Source: Endozoicomonas sp. GU-1 (GTDB taxonomy: Bacteria > Pseudomonadota > Gammaproteobacteria > Pseudomonadales > Endozoicomonadaceae). From it: DNA of 64,000 nt. The DNA is taken from contig NZ_CP114771.1 in NCBI RefSeq assembly GCF_027366395.1, positions 5,084,001 to 5,148,000 on the forward strand. Direction: 5' to 3'. The notes beneath the pieces were generated by a model that saw nothing but the letters and a program-made list of their open reading frames with translations, did not search any database and was not told the origin of the DNA. This document shows positions 23,772-34,766 of the stretch, piece by piece; the stretch's first letter is position 1; each line of letters starts with the position of its first letter. Made by a program: the position numbers and the translations under genes.

Positions 23772-24791
23772 TTACTGGGCCAGTTCCATAACAACACGTC
23801 CGGCGATATCACCTTTCTCCATTTCGTCAAAAATCGCGTTGATCTCTTCAAGGGTTCGTTTCTGGATAATCGCCTTCACTTTACCCTGGGCAGCAAACTC
23901 CAGGCATTCCTGTAAATCCTTGCGGGTACCTACGATGGAGCCAACAACAGAAACGCCGTTGATTACCGTATCGAATATAGGAATGGGCATATCCTCCGGG
24001 GGGAGTCCAACCAGTACACAGGTTCCTCCCCTGCGCACTGAGCGATAAGCACTGTCAAAGCCCGCTTTGGAGACTGCCGTACAGACAGTCGCGTGAACAC
24101 CATTACCCAGCAGCGACTGAATTTTTTCTTCCGGCTGCTCCCGGATAAAGTCGATAAAGTGAGTGGCTCCCAAGTCCAGGGATAACGCTTTCTTTTCCGC
24201 CCCGGTATCCACCGCAATCACATTAAGACCCATGGCCACGGCATACTGAACGGCCAGGTGACCAAGTCCGCCCACACCGACAACGGACACCCAGTCGCCA
24301 GGTTTGGTACGGCTAACTTTCAGGGCCTTATACGTGGTAACCCCGGCACAGAACAGGGGGGCGGCATCGACAAAACTGATATTGTCGGGAACTTTCACCA
24401 CATAGTCGGCAGCCGCCAGGCAGTACTCGGCATAGCCGCCATCGATGGAATAACCGGCATTGTGCTGGGCAAGGCAGAGTGTTTCTTTGCCTTCCAGACA
24501 GTACTCGCAGTAGCCACAGGCGGAATAGAGCCAGGGAATACCCACACGATCGCCCGGTTTGATATGAGTGATCTGGTCACCAACTTCGGTGACCGTTCCT
24601 ACACCTTCATGGCCGGGCACCAGCGGCAGTTTTGGTTTAACCGGCCAGTCTCCATGGCAGGCATGAAGATCGGTATGACAGACACCACAGGCATGGATTT
24701 TTACCAGTGCATCCCGTGGGCCTGGCTTGGGTAGCGGCAGATCTTCGATGGTAAGCTGATCTTTGAAATGATGAACGACAGCTGCCTTCAT
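23772..24791 (-). CDS. adhP: Zinc-dependent alcohol dehydrogenase (AdhP type)
   Basis: Medium-chain dehydrogenase/reductase that interconverts alcohols and aldehydes with NAD. The 339-residue protein has the catalytic zinc ligands in [10 protein letters not shown] and GHEGVG, the four structural-zinc cysteines in [15 protein letters not shown], and the cofactor loop [13 protein letters not shown]. The overall pattern fits the AdhP/propanol-preferring group. It is convergent with the YkgJ gene and separated from the lamB 3' end by a dispersed palindrome. Nothing in the sequence identifies the physiological substrate. Confidence 0.93.
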   Translation of the reverse strand: MKAAVVHHFKDQLTIEDLPLPKPGPRDALVKIHACGVCHTDLHACHGDWPVKPKLPLVPGHEGVGTVTEVGDQITHIKPGDRVGIPWLYSACGYCEYCLEGKETLCLAQHNAGYSIDGGYAEYCLAAADYVVKVPDNISFVDAAPLFCAGVTTYKALKVSRTKPGDWVSVVGVGGLGHLAVQYAVAMGLNVIAVDTGAEKKALSLDLGATHFIDFIREQPEEKIQSLLGNGVHATVCTAVSKAGFDSAYRSVRRGGTCVLVGLPPEDMPIPIFDTVINGVSVVGSIVGTRKDLQECLEFAAQGKVKAIIQKRTLEEINAIFDEMEKGDIAGRVVMELAQ

Positions 24792-24937
24792 GATGGGTTA
24801 CCTTGTTGTTCCGAATTGATGCCCGTTTGGTTTCGTTGTTGCGGGGAGTGTGGAGTTACGCGGTTTTGTGTTTACGGCTGGGATTGGTATGCGTTCCCAG
24901 GGAGGAGTGGGTGTTGCGGAAGGCCTTAAAAAGCAGG

Positions 24938-25040
24938 AAACCACAAAGGCACAAAGACACAAAGTTTTTTCTGGGCTTACCTGAGCTATGTCAGTCAAAT
25001 TAAAGAGGCTTTCCTTTGTGCCTTCGTGTCTTTGTGGTTC
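24938..25040. repeat. Dispersed palindromic element type A, copy 1
   Basis: An imperfect inverted repeat of about 103 bp. The left arm begins AAACCACAAAGGCACAAAG and the right arm ends TTCGTGTCTTTGTGGTTC, with a short central region (GAGCTATGTCAG). Two further copies are at 36973-37074 and 46644-46745. This copy also has outer flanks GGGTGTTGC and GCAACACCC that pair. It sits between lamB and adhP and fills most of that 314-bp gap. Confidence 0.9.
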
Positions 25041-25105
25041 AAGGCTTTTATATCTTTTGCAACACCCTTAGGACCGTGGGGGCGAGGGGGAACCAATCTA
25101 ATGGA

Positions 25106-27003
<1,898 letters not shown>

Positions 27004-27495
27004 TCACTGAGACATATAAGCGTTGCTGAACAGTCTTTTCAGGCGCTCAATCAAGATCAGTTTATCCTGCCGGTTCAGGAAAGATCCCAGCTCCAGTTCC
27101 TTGCCGTGAGAACGAATATGAATGGAGGGCGCTTTCCATGGATGAGTCGCTTCACGAATAATCAATTGACACCACAGGCGGTGATAATGGTGAGTGCTCA
27201 GTGGTTGATAAAAGCCTTTCTGAATCGTGACCTGATGCTCCTGAAAGGTGATCAGCTCTTTCCGCTGACGTTGCCATGCACAGTAGTAGATACCCACAGA
27301 CAGGGCAGTCACTTCCAGTATGGAAAAAGGCAAGATCACTTTAGCGCCAGCCAGATAGAAGCCGACAGCGATAGCCAGGGACACTGAGGTTATCAGCCCC
27401 AGTAACAGCAGATTCTGCCGCCAGCTCATGGAGTTATTGGGCTCCAGTAGTATGGTTCCTTCCTGGCTGCTTCCTGAAAAATCGATCGTCACCAT
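27004..27495 (-). CDS. DUF2244 membrane protein
   Basis: A 163-residue protein of the DUF2244 family, inner-membrane proteins of unknown function often found near cytochrome oxidase genes. Two adjacent transmembrane segments lie at about residues 28-48 and 52-72 (LLLLGLITSVSLAIAVGFYLAG, then an ILPFSILEVTALSVGIYY segment). The soluble C-terminal half has the family pattern HHYHRLWCQLIIRE and GKELELGSFLNRQDK. The ATG at 27495 follows an alternative GTG one codon earlier. No functional link to the surrounding mal genes is apparent. Confidence 0.8.
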   Translation of the reverse strand: MVTIDFSGSSQEGTILLEPNNSMSWRQNLLLLGLITSVSLAIAVGFYLAGAKVILPFSILEVTALSVGIYYCAWQRQRKELITFQEHQVTIQKGFYQPLSTHHYHRLWCQLIIREATHPWKAPSIHIRSHGKELELGSFLNRQDKLILIERLKRLFSNAYMSQ

Positions 27496-27522
27496 CACTT
27501 CTTAACCTTTTTATGGCCAGGC

Positions 27523-27790
27523 TCTGCGGGTCAAACCGGAGTTTTGAAAAAAACGCCGGTTTTCGTCGCCAGCAAAGTAAATCCTTCGTTGCAGTTCCAT
27601 CAGGTCTTGAGGGTGGGAATGGGAGATGCAGGTCAGCGTTCGTGATTTATACGCAGGCGGTGTCATAAAGTGATCACCAGTTCTGGAAAAAACACCAGTT
27701 CATTGGAATCACAGTGTGCAGCAGGCATTACCGCTTCAACTTGTGGGGCGAATGCCCCCCAGTCTTCACCGAAGATCAGAAAGAGGACAT
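27523..27790 (-). pseudogene. Decayed second malQ copy (C-terminal remnant)
   Basis: Translated pieces in two frames match the intact malQ at 32.5-34.8 kb. The scrap FLIFGEDWGAFAPQVEA followed by MPAAHCDSNELVFF corresponds to the FGEDLGTVPPEIEAALPAAHCYSNEVV region of MalQ. ALTCISHSHPQDL corresponds to ALTCISNHDIPTL, and FAGDENRRFFQNSGLTRR to the MalQ end FASEENRVLFKNLGLTRKA. Between the second and third pieces about 150 residues are deleted, and there are stops and frame changes. The remnant is bordered on the 5' side by a GC-rich palindrome next to pulA. It is a duplicate that has been lost, not a functional gene. Confidence 0.85.
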
Positions 27791-27862
27791 TGCTTCCCGC
27801 TTCCCGCAAAAGCACAAACGGCCTGTCTTTTTCGGGCAGCGGGTGGCGGGCAGCAGGCAGCG
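27791..27862. repeat. GC-rich palindromic element type B, copy 1
   Basis: An imperfect hairpin in which GCTTCCCGCTTCCCGC pairs with GCGGGTGGCGGGCAGC across a centre containing AAAAGCACAAACGG and CTTTTTCGGGC. Related copies lie at 35923-36000 and 49925-49995. It sits between the malQ remnant and the pulA stop, and the bases that follow (ATGACCGTTCCTAAGCC) recur after copy 3. Confidence 0.85.
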
Positions 27863-27897
27863 CTTATTAAACTGTCAAAGTTATTAAATGACCGTTC

Positions 27898-30372
27898 CTA
27901 AGCCTCATCCTGGACAAAAACAACAATGGACAAAGGCGGTATCCGTAATTGACCATTGGAGGATGTACGGAAACGCTCTGGTATATCCTGCAGCAAAAAG
28001 GGGTGAAGTGAATAAGTACCACTTTCAGATTCCGGCAGATCGAAAGCCATTTCGTCACCGGATGGGTTCACAGCAACAATGATCATCTCATACTGGTCAT
28101 CAATACTCTGAAATGGTGCCTTATCGCTGATGCGCTGAACAATCAAACCCGGAATCTGGTCCGGCCCGGTGTTCAGATAAGTAATCCGATCGATAACGTC
28201 CTGCTCTGTCTTGAGGCGAAATAGAGGAGAACTTTTACGAATTTTCAGCATCTTTTGAAAATAGGCATCTGCGGCTTTTATATTTTCCTTATCCGGTCGT
28301 GTGGTGCTATCTGAGATGATCTTTTTTATCAGGGCCCAGTTCGCTCCGTCCTTGTCTGCTCTTGGCAAGCCCTGATTCCAATAGTTATTGTCGTCGTCAG
28401 GCATCCGGTTATACCAGTCGCCGGAATCATAACTGTCTCTTTCCATGGATTTCGAGCGCAACCGTTCGGAGCCGGCATGAATAAAGGGAACACCCTGGCT
28501 TAACAGCGTGATGCCCAGCGCCAGATTATGCAGCTTGACACGGTTGGCCGTCGGCATACCTTCAGGAAGCTTGTACATCAGGATATCCCACAGGGTTTGG
28601 TTGTCATGCTTTGAGACGTAGTTGATCACCTCTTGTGGGTCGAGGCTATAACCGGCGGGAGCACCGTTGTAGTCAAAATCAAAACCGTAACGAAGGGTGC
28701 CGTGACAATCAACAAATCGGAAGTTTTTCAAATTGGCGGCCATACCCAGGCGGATGATATCCGTATGGGCGCACAAAGTCGCCTTTGCCTCTGCTGTTTT
28801 GTCGTTTGGGTGATAATGGAGTCCTGAGGCATAGCCCTGGGTTTGCCGCAGAGCATCGCCCTGATCAAAAGGGCTACCACCACGGATCCGGTCTCTCATC
28901 CGGTCAGTGAATGTGCCGACCCCTGTCCCGGCCATATTAAACTGATTGGCGTTAATGCCTCTGGCATTGCCAGCGACTTCACCAAACTCCCAGCCTTCAC
29001 CATAAAAATAGATACCAGGGTTAATGGCTTTAACGGCCACCAGTGCTTTCTCAATATTGCGCTTGAGATGGTGCCCCATCAAATCGAAACGAAATGCATC
29101 CACTTTGTAGTCTTTAACCCAGACCTTGAGAGAGTCGATCATGAGTTTCTCCATCATGTGAAACTCAGAGGCGGTATTTGAACAGCAAGTTGAGTTTTCA
29201 ACGATGCCGCTGTCGGGGTTTAAGCGTTGGTAATACCAGGGGACAATTCGATCCAGCACAGAATGGTTGCCAACACCGTGGGCATGAGTGTGGTTATAAA
29301 CAACATCCATTACCACGCCCAGATTTGCAGCTTTCAAAGCTTTCACCATTTCCCGGAATTCAATGATTCGCGTGATCCCGTCTGGATCAGTGGCATAGCT
29401 GCCCTCAGGAACGGTGTAATGCAGCGGGTCATAGCCCCAGTTAAAGCTGTCGACAGGGCGGATGTGTTGGTAGAGGTATTGAGCCCGGTCTGTCTCAGAA
29501 TCAAGGGATTGCAGATAAGCTTGAATGGTTTGGCCTGACTGCGGGTTGCTACAAAAAGTGCGGAAATAGTCGGTATCAGCCTTTACTTCCTTTCTGGCGC
29601 ACAGTTGCTCCATAGTCTGGGAAATATCAATCCGATTCGCCGGGACTTCATCAACGGTGGCTATATCAAAAGCTGGCAGCAAGTGTATATGGGTCAGGCC
29701 TGCAGCTTGCAATTGTCGCAAATGGGTGTTGGCGTTAGCTTCCGTAAAGGCCTTGAATTTGCCAGGATTGGTCAAGCCGGAGGTATTAATGCTGTAATCC
29801 CGGATATGGGTTTCATAAAGCACCATATCTTCAGGGTCTTGCTGGGAATATTGGATACTATCCCAACCCTGAGGCTTAAGCGATGGGTCGTTGAGGTCAA
29901 CGACCTGAGAGTATTGACTGTTAGTCGATAAACTCAGGGAATATGGGTCAGTCACTTCATAAGTTTTGATCTTGTCAGTCTGAGGATGGAAGACAGTAAC
30001 CTCATAGCGATAAAAAGATCGGTCATAACCCTTATTGTCAGCTCTGTAGCTCCAGACGCCAGCAGTGCTTTCAATCATGTTATGAAACTTACGGTCGGTT
30101 GCTTTGTTTGCAGAAGTTTTGCTTGCAGACGTGGTCACCAGGCGCACATTCCGGGCAGTAGGTGCCCAGAGTTTAAAATCGATACCGGAGTCACCCACAA
30201 TGGCTCCTAATTCACCGTTGTACTTATACAACTCATCAAGCAAGCCCTGAACCTGAACCTTTGTAGCGTATTTGGGCTGGTTTCCTTTATAGGCCACCGC
30301 CAGCAACTGACCTTTCAGGGCTTTTTTAATGACCGCAAGATCGGCAGAAACAGTCAGAGGGCTGCGATTCAT
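27898..30372 (-). CDS. pulA: Pullulanase catalytic part (GH13), separated from its N terminus
   Basis: The debranching-enzyme core, which hydrolyses alpha-1,6 links in pullulan, starch and glycogen. Of 824 residues, about 60-160 form the pre-catalytic beta-sandwich (FKLWAPTARNV) and the rest the GH13 barrel and C-terminal sheet. The YNHTHAHG region, the nucleophile Asp430 in FRFDLMGHH, the acid Glu459 in FYGEGW and the transition-state Asp in SKHDNQTLWD are all present. The signal peptide and carbohydrate-binding part are encoded by the adjoining frame at 30372-31325. The two frames overlap as TGATG, so coupled translation of two chains is possible. Restoring one base in the C5 run would instead fuse them. 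Without the N-terminal part this product would stay in the cytoplasm. Confidence 0.9.
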   Translation of the reverse strand: MNRSPLTVSADLAVIKKALKGQLLAVAYKGNQPKYATKVQVQGLLDELYKYNGELGAIVGDSGIDFKLWAPTARNVRLVTTSASKTSANKATDRKFHNMIESTAGVWSYRADNKGYDRSFYRYEVTVFHPQTDKIKTYEVTDPYSLSLSTNSQYSQVVDLNDPSLKPQGWDSIQYSQQDPEDMVLYETHIRDYSINTSGLTNPGKFKAFTEANANTHLRQLQAAGLTHIHLLPAFDIATVDEVPANRIDISQTMEQLCARKEVKADTDYFRTFCSNPQSGQTIQAYLQSLDSETDRAQYLYQHIRPVDSFNWGYDPLHYTVPEGSYATDPDGITRIIEFREMVKALKAANLGVVMDVVYNHTHAHGVGNHSVLDRIVPWYYQRLNPDSGIVENSTCCSNTASEFHMMEKLMIDSLKVWVKDYKVDAFRFDLMGHHLKRNIEKALVAVKAINPGIYFYGEGWEFGEVAGNARGINANQFNMAGTGVGTFTDRMRDRIRGGSPFDQGDALRQTQGYASGLHYHPNDKTAEAKATLCAHTDIIRLGMAANLKNFRFVDCHGTLRYGFDFDYNGAPAGYSLDPQEVINYVSKHDNQTLWDILMYKLPEGMPTANRVKLHNLALGITLLSQGVPFIHAGSERLRSKSMERDSYDSGDWYNRMPDDDNNYWNQGLPRADKDGANWALIKKIISDSTTRPDKENIKAADAYFQKMLKIRKSSPLFRLKTEQDVIDRITYLNTGPDQIPGLIVQRISDKAPFQSIDDQYEMIIVAVNPSGDEMAFDLPESESGTYSLHPFLLQDIPERFRTSSNGQLRIPPLSIVVFVQDEA

Positions 30373-31325
30373 CAGGTGGGGGAGTTTTCTCGCACACTGT
30401 TGTTATTGCCGCCTTTGGCAAGTGAAATAGTTTGATATTTTCCAGATATATTACCCTCCTTGAGTATGATGCTGGCGTCGTCTGAATACAGCAGCTCTGC
30501 TCTATCAACATCCGAACCGCCACCTTCATTCCAGAGCAGGGTGGCAGAGGAAACCCAGTGCGCCTTTGCACCATCAACAATCAGAGGCGGGCCGTCCAGT
30601 GGCGTCGATGAAATCAGGTTGTAACCACTGTAGGTATAGGCAAGTTGACTATCGGTATCAGAAAAATGCCAGGCCATGTCACCACCAAGGTCTTTTTCAT
30701 CGCCTTTGTGCACAATAAAATTCAGGCAGTCATCTTGCACCTTGGAAAAAGTGTCCGAAAGTGGTATCCGATAGAGCGCACCATAAGTCCGGGTAATGCT
30801 TTCTGGCATCCAGGGCTGGTTCCAGTCGGTATCTGTTTTGCCAAAAGCCTTGCAGTTGTCGTTATTGAACAGATGCAGCCCCCAGCCCTGGTAAATACCG
30901 TCCGGACGTTGGTAATAAAGGATGGCTTCTTTGTCGGCAGGTTTACCCGGACTCTCTTCAAAAACATGCACCGATGCTACAGCGCTGGTGAATCGATAAG
31001 CCTGTTTTGCAGCGCTGGCTTCAAGCTTAACCGAAAAATCCCCGGTTTCATTGGCCGGGAATCGACCGCTCACCTGACAGATTTCTTTGGCAGAAAGCTG
31101 ATCAGTACAAGTGCTTGCCGTGATTTCCACCCCCGCAGGCGTTACCTGAAAATCAGGGAGTGTGGTTTTTGACAATGACCTGACCAGCCAGGTCACGGTG
31201 GCTTCTTCACCTTTCAGCAGCTGTTCCGGCAAGGCCTGTGTTGCAATGATTTCCACCAACCCGGCGGCATGCAAATGATTGGTCAGAACCAGAGCCGGAA
31301 ACAGAAGTTTTGTGGCAATATTCAT
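30372..31325 (-). CDS. pulA: Pullulanase N-terminal part: signal peptide and CBM41/PUD-type domain
   Basis: A 317-residue product that starts with an export signal (MNIATKLLFPALVLTNHLHA). A beta-sandwich region of about 100 residues follows, then a PUD/CBM41 starch-binding domain with the hallmark YYQRPDGIYQGWGLHLFNN. It ends at TGA right where the catalytic frame begins. In intact pullulanases this part precedes the catalytic module in one chain of about 1,100 residues; the two pieces here sum to 1,141. The shift lies at or near the run of five Gs at 30378-30382 (C5 on the coding strand). Whether the bacterium makes one protein, two or none depends on this base and should be read with caution. 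Confidence 0.88.
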   Translation of the reverse strand: MNIATKLLFPALVLTNHLHAAGLVEIIATQALPEQLLKGEEATVTWLVRSLSKTTLPDFQVTPAGVEITASTCTDQLSAKEICQVSGRFPANETGDFSVKLEASAAKQAYRFTSAVASVHVFEESPGKPADKEAILYYQRPDGIYQGWGLHLFNNDNCKAFGKTDTDWNQPWMPESITRTYGALYRIPLSDTFSKVQDDCLNFIVHKGDEKDLGGDMAWHFSDTDSQLAYTYSGYNLISSTPLDGPPLIVDGAKAHWVSSATLLWNEGGGSDVDRAELLYSDDASIILKEGNISGKYQTISLAKGGNNNSVRENSPT

Positions 31326-31354
31326 AACAGAGATCCATCAGGGAAACCGGGAAT

Positions 31355-32134
31355 TCAAAAACGCCATGTCAGGCGAGCCTCATACAAATGGAAGGCCAGC
31401 GTGTCGTCCACCAGCGGTGAGGAGTACTGACTGCTGTTTGCTGATTTAATCTTGCCCCCATGCAAATAGCGATAGCCTGCCTCCAGGCCCAACGATTCAT
31501 GGACAGGAACAGCAATCGATACGCCCAGGCTCCATGCCAACTGACTTTCTTTATGATCAGAAATATTCAGGGAAGACATACTGCCCTCGGCAGGCGTTAT
31601 CGAAAATCCTTGAAACTTATTCCAGCCGATGCCAAGACCAAGGCCCAGCTGTATAAAGGTCATTTTGTGGTCTGTTACAGGCAGCTGAATACCTGCTTCA
31701 GCCATTAGCTGCCGACTGCGGGTTTTGTAGCGATAATTGAGATCAGTGTTTTCCAGATCACCCGTGGGACCCCTGACGCCTTTGTGTTCGAGCTCGCCCA
31801 TCTGGTTAAAACTAACGGCTAAACGAACTTGATAGTCCTGCCAGGGAATTTCATAGCCTCCGGATAGCAGCCCAAAAAAACCATGCTGGTCGCTTTGCCA
31901 GTTTTTAAATCGATCTTGCAGATCAAACCCGGCATGTTTTAACGTTCGATCACCTTCAAGGCTTCTGCTTAATGCAGTCCCCCCTCCCAATTGGGCAAAC
32001 CACACACCATTATCCCAGGGATGCTCACTGGCAAAGGATGTTCCAAGGAAGAGAAAAGGCAAAATACCAATGGCAAACACCTTTATGCCTGCTGTTGCAA
32101 AATATGCAAAATAGCTGTTTTTGCCGCTTATCAT
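31355..32134 (-). CDS. Outer-membrane beta-barrel protein (8-strand type)
   Basis: A 259-residue protein with a long signal peptide (hydrophobic GIKVFAIGILPFLFLGTSFA) and alternating strands typical of small outer-membrane barrels. Strand pairs such as GVWFAQLGGGTAL, FGLLSGGYEIP and LGLEAGYRYLHGG lead to a C-terminal ARLTWRF ending in phenylalanine, the signal for BAM-dependent insertion. It belongs loosely to the OmpA/opacity-like barrel group; no specific family is assigned. Its place between malQ and pulA on the same strand suggests a link to starch binding or pullulanase surface display. That is inference from position only. Confidence 0.72.
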   Translation of the reverse strand: MISGKNSYFAYFATAGIKVFAIGILPFLFLGTSFASEHPWDNGVWFAQLGGGTALSRSLEGDRTLKHAGFDLQDRFKNWQSDQHGFFGLLSGGYEIPWQDYQVRLAVSFNQMGELEHKGVRGPTGDLENTDLNYRYKTRSRQLMAEAGIQLPVTDHKMTFIQLGLGLGIGWNKFQGFSITPAEGSMSSLNISDHKESQLAWSLGVSIAVPVHESLGLEAGYRYLHGGKIKSANSSQYSSPLVDDTLAFHLYEARLTWRF

Positions 32135-32183
32135 AGGTGGTACCAGATCTGTTGTGTGAAGGAGTAGAGTTGGAGAAGATCTA

Positions 32184-32344
32184 ATACCAATTCCACCTTC
32201 TAAATATGAACTGCGCAGCCATTTTGAACAGCTGGATCTTCGTTGGAATTCCTCGCAATAGCCCTGCTATTACTCGTCATTCCGCCTTGCCCAGCTGTCC
32301 AAAATGACTTGCTCGATCTCATATTTAGAAGGCGGAATTGGTAT
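32184..32344. repeat. MITE-like palindrome type D
   Basis: A 161-bp element with terminal inverted repeats. The left end, ATACCAATTCCACCTTCTAA, matches the reverse complement of the right end (TTAGAAGGCGGAATTGGTAT) with one mismatch. Inner arms CCATTTTGAACAGCTG and CAGCTGTCCAAAATG also pair. Only one copy was found in this window. It occupies the gap of about 360 bp between malQ and the barrel-protein gene, where nothing else was seen. Confidence 0.85.
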
Positions 32345-32498
32345 AAGATATATCTACGTTCCAAGTCGTACATAACTGGGACGATGTTGGGTAAGTGTAG
32401 TTTACATCTGAAGCGGTTTTAATTTTTTGGACACTCAAACACGGTTATGAATTTTTGATACGAATTCAGGGTTAATTAAAGACTGTTCCTCAGGGTTT

Positions 32499-34757
32499 TC
32501 AGGCCTTACGGGTCAGCCCAAGATTTTTGAACAATACCCGGTTTTCCTCACTGGCAAATATCTCGCTGATAGTGCGGGTCAGTTTGCGGCTCCAGTTACG
32601 GTACTCGCTGCTGGTGCCGGGAATATTGACCGGTGTATCCAGTTCAAGCACATCTTCCAGCTGGATAACAATGATTTTGGATGCAGTTTTGCCCAGGTAA
32701 TAGTGGATCTTTTCCATCAGTTCCCGGCTATAGCCCATAGAATTTAAATCACTGGGGTCTACGCCATAAGGCGCTTCGCCAATATCCGCAAGGGTGTTGA
32801 GCAGAGCCAGTTTGTCTTCATGCCGTGCAACTTTTTCCTGCTCTGTTCTGGCCCAATCGTAGATACCCAGCTCCTGTCGTAAATCAAGATCATTACAGTT
32901 CCACCAGGCCCTGAGCGTGGGAATATCGTGATTGGAAATACAGGTCAGGGCTCGTGGTTTGTACTTTGCTGGTGCCAGAAAGTGATCTTCGACCCTGGAA
33001 AAGAGCACCACTTCATTGGAGTAGCAGTGGGCTGCTGGCAGCGCCGCTTCTATTTCCGGCGGTACGGTCCCCAGGTCTTCACCAAAAATCAGGCACTGTT
33101 GTCGCTGGCTTTCCAGTTTAATGATGCCTAACAGATCATCCAGTGGATAATTAACGTAGACGCCATAGTCTGCGGTTTTATCCGGCGGGCACCACCAGAG
33201 CCGGAGTATCCCCATCACATGATCAATGCGCAGTGCAGCGCAGTGCTGCATATTGGCATAAACCATATCGATAAATGGTGCATAGGCCTGCTCCCGCAGC
33301 CTGTTTGGGTTGAAGGGCGGGAGTCCCCAGTTCTGCCCCTGTGGCGCAACGGTATCGGGAGGGGCACCGACGCTGGCATTGAGAACATAGTCATCACGGT
33401 GGGCCCAGACATCGGCACCGCCTCTGTCTACGCCTACGGCAAGGTCCCGGTAAATACCGACACGCATGCCGGACTCAACGGCGGCCTGCTGGGCTTCAGC
33501 CAGTTGTTGCTCGGCCAGCCACTGCAGGTACATATAAAATCGGACTCGCTCTTTTGAGCGGGCAACAAAATCCTTCACATTCGGGCTGTCCGGGTCCTGA
33601 TAGTCCGCAGGCCAGCAATTCCAGCCCCAGCTACTGATATCTCTGGATCTGAAGTGCTCAAAGAGGGCTTCATAGGTGGCCTGAAGCTCCAGGTCCTGAC
33701 CTTTTTCTTCACAGTAATGGCTAAAGTCAGCTGACTTGCAGGATTGATTGGTGCTCTCTTGTTGACCAGAAGCTTTTTGACCAGAAACGTGTTTCTCAAA
33801 ATAGCTGAAAGCCATTTCCAGTACTGAAAACTTCAGTGAAGCCACCCGGTCATACTCCACATGTGAGCTGTCCCTGGCTTTCTGTAACTGACGCAGAAAG
33901 TCGTCACTGTTCACATGTTGCTGTATTTCCGCCGAATCCTGATACTCCAGCAACGCCGTAACATCGATATACAGTGGATTAATAAAATTTCGGCTGGACG
34001 GGCTGTAAGGACTGCAATGCAGCGGGTTGGACGGGTAGAGCGAATGAATTGGATTCAGGCCGACAATATCCGCCCCTTGTGGTCCGAGTTTGTGCACCAG
34101 CTGCTTCAGGTCACTGAAATCCCCCATTCCCCAGTTGTTTTCTGAGCGCAGTGTATAGAGCTGGACACTGACTCCCCAGATTTTTTCAGTAGGCCCGGGC
34201 TGTTCAAAGCTGAGAATATCAGGCTCGTAGCAGGTCTGTGGCGCGACGATCAGGCGGCAGCTGTCGTGATGATCAGCTTCTTGATGAGCAGAAAGGGTAA
34301 CGGACAGCTGATGGTAGCCTGCCGGCAGGTCTTCCGGCAGCGGGCAGAGCAGGCGTATTCGCTCCTGCTGGTCCACCGAGAGCCGGTCTTCTTCCGGCAG
34401 TTCTGACAGGTTGATGGCCAGTGGTATTGAACGGTTGTCTTCCAGAATGATTTCACCACGCAGCGATTCATTCCGATGGGCTTCATCAACCTGAACGGGA
34501 ACCGTAAAAAGTGCTCCGCAGTGAACCACGTGAACCACAGGAATCAATGACGACCACTGCTTTCTGAGAATGCCGTCGATGGAGGCCTGGACTTCCAGCT
34601 CGTTACCCGCGGCAACCCCCATGGCTGTTAACGCATTGAGTTTATAGTCCGTCTCAATGGTGACTGGATTGCCAGCAGCATCAATATAATGGGCGGGAAT
34701 ACCACAAAGCCCGGCCAGGGCATCAATCTGTTTTATGTCGTGCATGGATGGACTCAC
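32499..34757 (-). CDS. malQ: 4-alpha-glucanotransferase (amylomaltase)
   Basis: A GH77 enzyme that transfers maltosyl and larger units between maltodextrins, making chains long enough for phosphorylase. The 752-residue protein has an N-terminal region like enteric MalQ, the WGVSVQLYTLRSENNWGMGD start of the barrel, the nucleophile segment ALRIDHVMGI, the acid in IFGEDLGTVP and SNHDIPTLRAWW near the third carboxylate. The C-terminal NIPGTSSEYRNWSRKL is also typical. It starts 9 bp after the malK stop, so it is the last clear gene of a malEFGKQ operon. A decayed second copy lies 5 kb further on. Confidence 0.96.
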   Translation of the reverse strand: MSPSMHDIKQIDALAGLCGIPAHYIDAAGNPVTIETDYKLNALTAMGVAAGNELEVQASIDGILRKQWSSLIPVVHVVHCGALFTVPVQVDEAHRNESLRGEIILEDNRSIPLAINLSELPEEDRLSVDQQERIRLLCPLPEDLPAGYHQLSVTLSAHQEADHHDSCRLIVAPQTCYEPDILSFEQPGPTEKIWGVSVQLYTLRSENNWGMGDFSDLKQLVHKLGPQGADIVGLNPIHSLYPSNPLHCSPYSPSSRNFINPLYIDVTALLEYQDSAEIQQHVNSDDFLRQLQKARDSSHVEYDRVASLKFSVLEMAFSYFEKHVSGQKASGQQESTNQSCKSADFSHYCEEKGQDLELQATYEALFEHFRSRDISSWGWNCWPADYQDPDSPNVKDFVARSKERVRFYMYLQWLAEQQLAEAQQAAVESGMRVGIYRDLAVGVDRGGADVWAHRDDYVLNASVGAPPDTVAPQGQNWGLPPFNPNRLREQAYAPFIDMVYANMQHCAALRIDHVMGILRLWWCPPDKTADYGVYVNYPLDDLLGIIKLESQRQQCLIFGEDLGTVPPEIEAALPAAHCYSNEVVLFSRVEDHFLAPAKYKPRALTCISNHDIPTLRAWWNCNDLDLRQELGIYDWARTEQEKVARHEDKLALLNTLADIGEAPYGVDPSDLNSMGYSRELMEKIHYYLGKTASKIIVIQLEDVLELDTPVNIPGTSSEYRNWSRKLTRTISEIFASEENRVLFKNLGLTRKA

Positions 34758-34766
34758 TTAGCAAGT

